Shown: one piece after another, positions 58,226 to 64,000 of the stretch
How the letters are laid out: each line of letters opens with the position of its first letter
How positions within the stretch are numbered: position 1 is the first letter of the stretch
IMG/VR virus record: IMGVR_UViG_3300036766_000439
Span: 1 to 64,000 of that record
Direction: 5' to 3' (one strand)
DNA length: 64,000 nt
DNA from: a virus
Made by a program: the position numbers and the translations under genes
The notes under the pieces: model-generated
Databases searched by the model: none
Told to the model about the DNA's origin: nothing
Seen by the model: the letters and a program-made list of their open reading frames with translations, nothing else

Positions 58226-58691
58226 ATCCGGGACGCACCAGAATCAACTGCCGCCGGCCGCCAACAAATTCCACGTCGGCAACGGATCCGACGGCAAGCA
58301 CTACTGGCTCACGCCGCCGGTGCTGATGGCCGAACTGCAATCCGAATTTGCGTTCGACTTCGACCCATGCCCCTGCCCGAAGCCGGAAGGCTTCGACGGA
58401 CTGACGTGCGAATGGGGGCAATCGAACTACGTGAATCCCCCGTTTGGATCCATCATGCACGAGGGGAAAAAGAAAGGTCCGACTGCGTGGGCAAGGAAGG
58501 CGATCTTGGAGCACCGGAAGGGCAAAAAAGTGGTGCTCGTATATCCCATCGACAAATGGGTGCTGATGCTGCTCGCGGCTGGAGCGAAGGTGCGGAACCT
58601 CGGCGATGTCCGTTGGTGCGCGACCGAAGACGGCTCACAGGGCAAAGGCACCGGTCGGCACATCGCCGCCTTTATCTTGGAGAACGAATAG
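58143..58691 (+). CDS. dam: Dam-type DNA adenine N6-methyltransferase, attC-led
   Basis: 182 aa. Starts in the attC left arm and crosses R' as APGSP. WLTPPVLMAELQSEFAFDFD, CPCPKPEGFDG and NYVNPPF (motif IV, residues ~96-101) are the pattern of the phage N-6-adenine methyltransferase family (PF05869). It methylates adenine, likely shielding phage DNA from restriction. Stop lies in the next attC. Confidence 0.85.
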   Translation: MTQMPALPDATTAGNVPAGILCLAPGSPSGTHQNQLPPAANKFHVGNGSDGKHYWLTPPVLMAELQSEFAFDFDPCPCPKPEGFDGLTCEWGQSNYVNPPFGSIMHEGKKKGPTAWARKAILEHRKGKKVVLVYPIDKWVLMLLAAGAKVRNLGDVRWCATEDGSQGKGTGRHIAAFILENE

Positions 58692-58769
58692 CTCTGATAT
58701 GCCGCCTCAAGAGTCATCCCAAATTACGAGAGACGCGATGGCGGCATTATCAGCAGCGCATGGTTCGAG
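58679..58769 (+). other. attC site (91 bp)
   Basis: R'' GGAGAAC, left arm CTGATATGCCGC, right arm GCGGCATTATCAG (extra T), R' GTTCGAG. ATG 58699 is in the left arm. Confidence 0.88.
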
Positions 58770-59133
58770 GACTTTCATGTATCGCATCGCAGCAAAACAC
58801 TCCACCGTCCTCGGCTACGGAGCAACCTCGCAGATGGGTAAAAAACTGTGGGCCTCGCTGGTGTGGGCTGGCGCGCGAAAGGATGGCGGCGCGCACATGA
58901 TGAATCCAACCGGCGGCGAATACCTGCACGTCCGCGTGAAGCCAGTTGCGGACGGGTGCTGGTATCGCGTCCGATGCTCGCACTACATCGGCAGCCAATG
59001 GCGCGGCGGCGTGGTGCAAAAGATCGCGCTGAAACAAAAAGGAGGCAGGTGGCACTGGCGCGTCACTGTGTCCTCGAACATTGGACATGAGCCGCGTGCG
59101 GGCGAATCACCCTCGATGCCGAGCGCAGAATAA
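58699..59133 (+). CDS. Cassette protein started in attC, 144 aa
   Basis: ATG 58699; crosses R' as AHGSR. Basic, aromatic-rich body (LWASLVWAGARKDGGAHMM, YLHVRVKPVADGCWYRVRC, WHWRVTVSS). No domain recognised. The C-terminal end runs into the next attC. Confidence 0.6.
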   Translation: MPPQESSQITRDAMAALSAAHGSRTFMYRIAAKHSTVLGYGATSQMGKKLWASLVWAGARKDGGAHMMNPTGGEYLHVRVKPVADGCWYRVRCSHYIGSQWRGGVVQKIALKQKGGRWHWRVTVSSNIGHEPRAGESPSMPSAE

Positions 59134-59184
59134 ATAACCGAATCACCCCCAGCCCCGCACGTTGGCTCTGGGGACTGGTTAGGC
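59073..59184 (+). other. attC site (112 bp)
   Basis: R'' CTCGAAC, left arm GAGCCGCGTGCGGG, right arm CCCGCACGTTGGCTC, R' GTTAGGC. The last full site before the integrase. Confidence 0.85.
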
Positions 59185-59193
59185 TCCGATTTT

Positions 59194-59406
59194 ATGACCC
59201 ACGAACCAATCAAAATCCACGAATACGAAATCACGGAAGAGCAGATCGCGAACCTAGCGACGGAGTTCTTCGGCACCGTCGTCTATCCGGCGGGCAACCA
59301 CCAAACGGCTCATCTCTCTTTTACGGGCCAGCCGGACACATCCCGCGAAGAACTGCGGGCTCAATTCATGCGCGCTCTCGCGTGCTACAAACGGGCTTCT
59401 GCCTAA
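59194..59406 (+). CDS. Last cassette protein, 70 aa
   Basis: ATG 59194 in the leader TCCGATTTTATGACC shared with the first cassette. KIHEYEITEEQIANLATEFF and a charged C-terminus. Its stop TAA lies in R'' GCCTAAC. Unknown family. Confidence 0.6.
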   Translation: MTHEPIKIHEYEITEEQIANLATEFFGTVVYPAGNHQTAHLSFTGQPDTSREELRAQFMRALACYKRASA

Positions 59407-59407
59407 C
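59401..59407 (+). other. attC R'' without a right half, at the integrase boundary
   Basis: GCCTAAC followed by AGGTGATTAACTAG and then the intI leader. The rest of an attC is missing, so the integrase lies where the next cassette would. Confidence 0.5.
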
Positions 59408-59440
59408 AGGTGATTAACTAGAACAAAATCTATCTATCAA

Positions 59441-60397
59441 ATGTCCGAAAAAGACGCCATTCAACGCTTTGTCGCTTTCATGCGGCTAAAACACTGGGCA
59501 CTCACCACGGAGCGCAGTTACGTCGCGTGGGCGCACAAATACACGGCGTTCGTCAAGCGCGGGACTTGCGGCAGATCGTCCTCGGAAGAAAAGGTGCGGG
59601 CCTACCTCGAATCTATCGCACCGCATTGCGCGGCCAAGACGCAGAATCAATGCCTAAACGCTCTGGTCGTTTTCTACCGCGAGGGCATCGGCACTCCGCT
59701 AGGCAAGCTCGGTGCGTGGTCCTACGCCAAACGCCCGCAGCGCATCCCGGAATATGTCGATGTGGCGGACGCCAAGCGCATCCTCGCGCTGATTCCCGGC
59801 ACACATGGACTGATGGCTTCACTGCTTTTTGGCAGCGGACTGCGACTCATGGAGTGCGTCAGGCTGCGCGTGAAAGACTGCGACGTGAAAAACCGCGCGC
59901 TGTTCATCCGGGGCGGCAAGGGGAACAAAGACCGCGTGGTGAATCTGCCGGTGTCGCTCGTCGCACCGCTCACCGCCCATCTTGAACGAGTCAAGGCCCT
60001 ATGGACCGGCGATCAAGCCAATGGGCACCCGCCGATTCAACTACCGACAGAAGGGCTTGACCGCAAGTTTCCCAACGGCGGAAAACAGTGGCCGTGGTTC
60101 TGGGTCTTTCCTGGCAAGGGGCTTTCGCGCGACCCACGCAGCGGCATCTATCGCCGTCACCATACCCACGAGAATGGGCTGCAAAAGGCCGTCACCAAGG
60201 CTGCACAGGTGGCAGGTATCGGCAAGCGGGTTTCCTGTCACACGCTTCGCCACGGCTATATCACGGCGCTGGTTCAGGCGGGCGAAGATATTTCCAAAGT
60301 GCAGGCGTTGGCCGGTCACAAGCATATCGCCACCACCCAAATCTACATTCACATCGCCCCGAAGGCCGTCGCCTCGGTCAAAAGCCCGCTGGATTAA
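59441..60397 (+). CDS. intI: Integron integrase (IntI)
   Basis: 318 aa tyrosine recombinase with the catalytic set R135 (GSGLRLME), H267/R270 (HTLRH), H293 (GHKH) and Y302 (TTQIYIH), plus K160. It also has the integron-specific insertion between them (FPNGGKQWPWFWVFPGK, DPRSGIYRRHHTHENG), which separates IntI from XerC/D and phage integrases. It should act on folded attC. It follows the array in the same direction and overlaps the minus-strand gene at 60394. Confidence 0.93.
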   Translation: MSEKDAIQRFVAFMRLKHWALTTERSYVAWAHKYTAFVKRGTCGRSSSEEKVRAYLESIAPHCAAKTQNQCLNALVVFYREGIGTPLGKLGAWSYAKRPQRIPEYVDVADAKRILALIPGTHGLMASLLFGSGLRLMECVRLRVKDCDVKNRALFIRGGKGNKDRVVNLPVSLVAPLTAHLERVKALWTGDQANGHPPIQLPTEGLDRKFPNGGKQWPWFWVFPGKGLSRDPRSGIYRRHHTHENGLQKAVTKAAQVAGIGKRVSCHTLRHGYITALVQAGEDISKVQALAGHKHIATTQIYIHIAPKAVASVKSPLD

Positions 60398-61005
60398 ACG
60401 GGAGCGCCGCGGCCAAACAGCTTCCGTGTGAAATTGCCGTAGCGGTCGGGCTTCTTCGAGGGGAACTTGCCGGCGAACAGTCCTGCCTTGGGCGCACCGG
60501 GAACCGCATCGTCGCCCGATGGCACGCCGGCCCCGCGCTGGGTGACGCCAAGGGATTCGCCGGGATCGAGGTCTTCGGTCTCGCCATCCAGCGGCATTTC
60601 GTCGGCAGAGTTGGTGAGTGGGTTCGCTGCTTCCGTTTGCTGGGGCGGGCGTGGCGTGGGTGCAGTAGGAGCCGGATAAGCATCTGGCAGCGAATCCTCG
60701 GAACCAGGGATGTTCTGCACCGGAGCCGGAGTTGGCGACGTGCGCGACATCGGGGTTTTAGGAAGAGCCTTAGCCGCGTTGTAGCTGCCGGGCTTGGCCC
60801 ACATGCTTCCGGTATAGGCGTTCACGTCGATGCCGCCGGGATTGGCCTTGCGCAATGCCGTGGCGGTGTCCCCGTATTTCGGCTGCGGCGCAGACGGATT
60901 AGAAGACATGGCGGTCGGAATACCGGTAAAATTGCGGCCCCTGATGGGCGTCATCGGGGTTCTGCGTGTTCTGGGCAGAGGGGGCGCTTGAGAGATTGGG
61001 GGCAT
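60394..61005 (-). CDS. Pro-rich structural-region protein, 203 aa
   Basis: Low-complexity Pro/Ala/Thr/Ser-rich (PTPAPVQNIPGSEDSLP) with a basic end (KKPDRYGNFTRKLF). ATG 61005 lies 11 bp after the upstream gene's stop; 60909 is an alternative start. Probably a minor virion protein; no family known. Confidence 0.5.
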   Translation of the reverse strand: MPPISQAPPLPRTRRTPMTPIRGRNFTGIPTAMSSNPSAPQPKYGDTATALRKANPGGIDVNAYTGSMWAKPGSYNAAKALPKTPMSRTSPTPAPVQNIPGSEDSLPDAYPAPTAPTPRPPQQTEAANPLTNSADEMPLDGETEDLDPGESLGVTQRGAGVPSGDDAVPGAPKAGLFAGKFPSKKPDRYGNFTRKLFGRGAPV

Positions 61006-61016
61006 GATGGGAATGG

Positions 61017-62066
61017 TTAGAGTTTAATTGTGAAAACTTCAAGCCAAGGAATTTGCCGCGTGCGGAGGTGGCCGCGATACTCGCCCTCCTGCTCATGGTA
61101 GGCGACATGATGGACGTATTTCTTCTCATCGCCGCCCTTCTTCTTTTCCCAAATGACATGATCGCAGGGGCAGTGCGTGATGACGTTGATCCTGAGACCG
61201 GCCGGATGCCAGCGATGCCAGCAGACGAAAAGGTCTTCGGTGCCGCCGCCGTCATAGCCGTCGAAGGTTGCCAGGGCCAGTGCCTCGCGGTTCAGCAGGG
61301 TGCAGCCGAAACCGCACCAGTCCGAGGGCAGCACCGCCCCGCGGCCGATGCCCGGCGCATAATGGTCGAGCCAGCCGCGCCGCCGCCAGCCGTGTTTGGC
61401 GATCACTTCCCAAATGTTGCCGTCGGGCGGGCACTCCTTGATCTTCTTGTTCGTTTCCTCCCACTTTTTGCGCTGCTCGTCGGTGGGTTGCGCCTTGTCC
61501 TCATTGAGCTTTTTCAACTCCGCCTCGTTGGCGTCGAACTCCGCCTTGAGTTCGGGGGGGAGCTTGCGCTCGCCCGGCAGGAAATCCTCGGCAATCGGGT
61601 GCTGCCGCGTGCCGCAGCCGCCGAGGAAAGCGCCGTTGGGATAAGGGCAGGTGGAGACGGAATAATACCCGCCGTCAAATTCCAGCATCGTCAGGCTACA
61701 GCGGAGCGCATTGGCGGGCGGGAGCACGTCGCTGTCGAGCGACCAGCAGAAATCGGCGTTGAATTTGCGGGCCTGGGCAAAGGCTTCGCTGCGCATGGCG
61801 GCAATCAGGAGCTGCGCCTGCGGCTTGTAGTTTTCGCCGCCCTCGGTGAGCGTGGCGTCGCCAGCCAGGCGCACCACCCAGCCCTCCGGCAGGATGGCCT
61901 CGTAATACTTCGCCACGGCCTTTAACTCGCGCGACGTGTCGCCCACGAGGATGAGGGCGCCGGGCTCGGCGCGCGCCGCGGCGATATTGGCCAGCACCCG
62001 CCGGGCCTGCGCGCTCATCGCGTAGGTGTAGCTCTTGGTGGCGCAGATCGTGATCGCGAGTTTCAT
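61017..62066 (-). CDS. Glycosyltransferase-like protein (DxD), 349 aa
   Basis: KLAITICATKSYTYAM start; DFCWSLDSDVLPPANALRC (~residues 106-124) gives the DSD metal site of GT-A enzymes; Gly/Cys-rich FLGGCGTRQHPIAED and DWCGFGCTLLNREAL follow. Overlaps the upstream tail gene by 4 bp. A second location for sugar-modification genes. Confidence 0.65.
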   Translation of the reverse strand: MKLAITICATKSYTYAMSAQARRVLANIAAARAEPGALILVGDTSRELKAVAKYYEAILPEGWVVRLAGDATLTEGGENYKPQAQLLIAAMRSEAFAQARKFNADFCWSLDSDVLPPANALRCSLTMLEFDGGYYSVSTCPYPNGAFLGGCGTRQHPIAEDFLPGERKLPPELKAEFDANEAELKKLNEDKAQPTDEQRKKWEETNKKIKECPPDGNIWEVIAKHGWRRRGWLDHYAPGIGRGAVLPSDWCGFGCTLLNREALALATFDGYDGGGTEDLFVCWHRWHPAGLRINVITHCPCDHVIWEKKKGGDEKKYVHHVAYHEQEGEYRGHLRTRQIPWLEVFTIKL

Positions 62067-64000
62067 GCGGTGGGATATTTTGAGAACGAGACGATTTGCT
62101 CGGAGCGCCCGGTGTTGATTGCGGCAGAGACTTCGGTGGACGTGGCCAGGGTGTAGGGCTTCGCCAGGGCTGTGGGCGGAATCGCGTGGGCCGCTGTGCT
62201 GTCGGAATGGGTGCCGGGGGCCGTGCGCGTGTAGGTGCTGCTCACGCTGCCGCCCGCCGATACGTCGGTGACGGCAAAAAGGCCCGGCCAGTCGATGATG
62301 CTGTCAGCCCAGGATGCTTGTTCCGGGATGCCGCCATTTCTGGCCGAGGCGTTGCTTGTGGCGTCTGCGTAAAAATTGGTCTGGGTGGAAACCAGGGCAA
62401 AGGTATGGGTATTTGCTCCGGTGCCGGTGGTGGAGGTGCGCGTCGTGGTGTCGGTGTAGGTGCTCGTGCTGGAAAGATAAGTGTAGGTCGTCGTATAGCT
62501 GGACCGCACCGCACTGGTGACGAGCAGGACGCTCGATCCCGTATCCCATTTGCCCGTGTAGGCCGTGGTGCTTCCCCCGCCATAGCTGGCCCAGGTGGTG
62601 TTTCGGACAAACAACTCCGGCGACTGGATAAAATTCGGAAAAACATTCACCAGTCCGCCGAGATACGGATAATAGAGCGATGGCGAGCAACTGAGCTGAA
62701 GGCCGATGGCGTCAGCCGAACCGATGGCGGCCGGGTTTTTCCATCCATAAAACGGAATGTGGCGCACGGCGCTGCGCGAGCCGCCAAACAGCGTCCAAGA
62801 GCAGGACGGCCAGGTGGCTTCGTTGCGGGTCGCCCCGGCGTCGTTCTCGGAATATGAAATCGTGGTTTGGCTTCCGGCGGCGCTGGCTGTCGTTGTGCCA
62901 GAGCCCGACCCGGAGCTTGTCGTCACAAACTCAAGGCCGGAAACCACCGTGTAGGTGTAAAGGTTGGTAAAAGTGAAATGAACCGTGGCCGCCGCTGTCG
63001 CGCTGGCCGCCGTGTTGATCTTCATTTCTGCGGTAACCGCATTCATGTGTCCGGCGAAAGCCGAAACTGAGGTTGTCAGGCCGCTAAATACATTGGAGGT
63101 GGTCCGCGAAGTCCACCGGGACGTTGCAAAACTGCTCGTGGTGTTGGCCGCCATCAGTTGCGTGCCGGTGCCGTGGGGAAACACCGCATAATTGGCTGTG
63201 GCCACCGTCACGGTCAAATTCGTGGTCGTCAGGTTGGTGTAGGTGGTCCCCGTCGTGGTAATGGTGCTGTAGGTGATGGTCTGGACGGTGCGCGAATACA
63301 CATCCAGGATGGTATCGGCACCAAAGAGATCGAGGGTGTCCGTGGTGCGGGTGAAGGACTGGCCGATGTTGGCCGCGAAGTCCGCCGTCGAATCGGTCGC
63401 GGTGATTTTGTAGAGGATTTCCGAGTTCCCTGCATCGACAATGTTCACCAGCGTAACATAACCCGTCGAGGAGGCCGAGGCGTGCGTCACAAAAGAGGTC
63501 GAGGTCGCAGTCACCGTGCGGGTCCAGACATCGCTTGTTTCCTGCGTGGTCGTGTAGGTCGCCGTGCCAATGGTGACGGCAGTATCCCAAATCGTCGTTA
63601 AAAGGCCGAAATCAAGCGTGGTCGTAATTCCCCAAATGTCGTAGGTGCCGCTGCTCGTGCCCGCGGCCAGATATGTCACCGCATAGGTTTCCGTCGTGGA
63701 TACATAGGTTGGATGACCAAAGGTGCCGACCGTGCCGCTGCCGGAGGAGGTGGTTTGACCGGAGCCAGAGTTTGCTGTGTTGGTGGATGAAGACGAAGAT
63801 GTTGCCGTGAAACTAGAGCCCGTGCCATTGCGAATTACCGTGGATGCCTGATAGGAAGTGCTGAAAACAGTTTCACTAAATGTCGTGGTGCTTGTGCTGG
63901 TGCTGGTCGGCGTTTCAGTCGTTGCCGTTGTGGTATAAGTGTATGTTCCGGTGGCTGAGAGCGTGTCACTCAGGCTGTAATTGGTTTCAATTTCAAACGA
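62063..64000 (-). CDS. Thr/Ser-rich tail-like protein, N-terminus beyond the right edge
   Basis: Open frame from the window edge to the stop at 62063 (645 codons visible). Composed almost wholly of Thr/Ser/Ala/Val, with repeated TYT, TTT and aromatic dyads, and Gly-rich stretches. The composition is that of a phage tail fibre or surface protein. The right edge cuts it, so full length is unknown. It does not join in frame with the protein at 1-2759. Confidence 0.7.
   Translation of the reverse strand, partial: SFEIETNYSLSDTLSATGTYTYTTTATTETPTSTSTSTTTFSETVFSTSYQASTVIRNGTGSSFTATSSSSSTNTANSGSGQTTSSGSGTVGTFGHPTYVSTTETYAVTYLAAGTSSGTYDIWGITTTLDFGLLTTIWDTAVTIGTATYTTTQETSDVWTRTVTATSTSFVTHASASSTGYVTLVNIVDAGNSEILYKITATDSTADFAANIGQSFTRTTDTLDLFGADTILDVYSRTVQTITYSTITTTGTTYTNLTTTNLTVTVATANYAVFPHGTGTQLMAANTTSSFATSRWTSRTTSNVFSGLTTSVSAFAGHMNAVTAEMKINTAASATAAATVHFTFTNLYTYTVVSGLEFVTTSSGSGSGTTTASAAGSQTTISYSENDAGATRNEATWPSCSWTLFGGSRSAVRHIPFYGWKNPAAIGSADAIGLQLSCSPSLYYPYLGGLVNVFPNFIQSPELFVRNTTWASYGGGSTTAYTGKWDTGSSVLLVTSAVRSSYTTTYTYLSSTSTYTDTTTRTSTTGTGANTHTFALVSTQTNFYADATSNASARNGGIPEQASWADSIIDWPGLFAVTDVSAGGSVSSTYTRTAPGTHSDSTAAHAIPPTALAKPYTLATSTEVSAAINTGRSEQIVSFSKYPTA

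Larger units (their letters stand above)
48794..60397 (+). mobile_element. Phage-borne integron: cassette array plus IntI
   Basis: About 10.6 kb of mostly small + strand genes ends with an integron-type integrase. I identify 17 attC sites in this span by R''/R' ends and pairable arms; most have a single extra T in the right arm, the usual attC extrahelical base. All attC sites and genes share one direction. Unlike typical integrons, intI lies at the 3' end of the array and in the same direction as the cassettes. Confidence 0.88.

Noticed and set aside
48794-59407. CRISPR array reading of the repeated elements
   Set aside because: The repeats are 60-126 bp imperfect hairpins of varying sequence separated by genes, not short identical repeats with uniform spacers; no cas genes are present.
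59441-60397. Interpretation of the recombinase as an ordinary phage (lysogeny) integrase
   Set aside because: It carries the integron-specific insertion and adjoins attC sites; nothing indicates a phage attP or excisionase.
1-64000. The two edge proteins being one gene across a circular junction
   Set aside because: The frames at positions 1 and 64000 do not match, and the two compositions differ.

Overview
The window looks like part of the genome of a large, GC-rich tailed bacteriophage. It holds a terminase, portal, scaffold-like protein, major capsid protein, head-tail adaptors, two giant internal virion proteins, a lysis cassette, RecT-type recombination, a DnaB/RepA-like helicase and a glycosyltransferase cluster. 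It has no bacterial housekeeping genes, rRNA or tRNA that I could see. The portal and capsid types and the lack of a recognisable sheath or tape measure suggest a podovirus-like virion. Start codons are mostly preceded by A-rich tracts rather than Shine-Dalgarno sequences. That fits hosts such as Bacteroidota or parts of the PVC group, but the host is not proven. Both window edges cut through structural genes, so the genome is larger than 64 kb.

Layout. 1-2759 (-): repeat-rich tail/fibre-like protein, cut by the left edge. 2897-9362 (+): scaffold-like protein, major capsid protein, adaptors and a lysis-type set of small membrane genes and lipoproteins. 9355-11379 (-): small genes separated by integron attC sites, forming an array without an integrase. 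11416-16893 (-): recombination/replication operon (RecT, DUF1351-like, PD-(D/E)XK nuclease, VRR-NUC, SF2 helicase). 16970-35512 (-): portal, ~2000-aa and ~1440-aa virion proteins, fibre-like secreted proteins and terminase large subunit. 35505-42183 (-): acetyltransferase, glycosyltransferases, methyltransferase and an XRE regulator. 42385-44401 (+): two membrane peptides and the replicative helicase. 44796-46336: regulatory/non-coding sequence plus a terminase-small-subunit-like gene. 46337-48786 (+): operon of small phage genes. 48794-60397 (+): an integron. 60394-64000 (-): proline-rich protein, glycosyltransferase and a Thr-rich tail protein, cut by the right edge.

The central observation is that this phage genome carries an integron. 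A tyrosine recombinase with the IntI-specific insertion (59441-60397) follows about 10.6 kb of short co-directional gene cassettes. Seventeen of the junctions fold as attC sites, with R''/R' ends, inverted arms and usually one unpaired T in the right arm. Cassettes encode a C5-cytosine methyltransferase, a Dam-type adenine methyltransferase, a further SAM methyltransferase, DUF4326, zinc-ribbon proteins, an XRE-regulated gene pair and typical small phage proteins. A second array lies at 9.7-11.4 kb on the minus strand, downstream of the recombination operon. It shares a 326-bp cassette and a near-identical 62-bp attC with the main array.

Many attC sites have R' = GTTC instead of the canonical GTTR. 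At nearly all of these an open reading frame starts inside or before the attC and reads through it in one preferred frame (usually encoding Gly-Ser at the recombination point) into the cassette gene. Where R' is GTTA, that frame would hit a stop, and the cassette gene has its own downstream ATG. This suggests an integron in which attC sites also serve as translated leaders.
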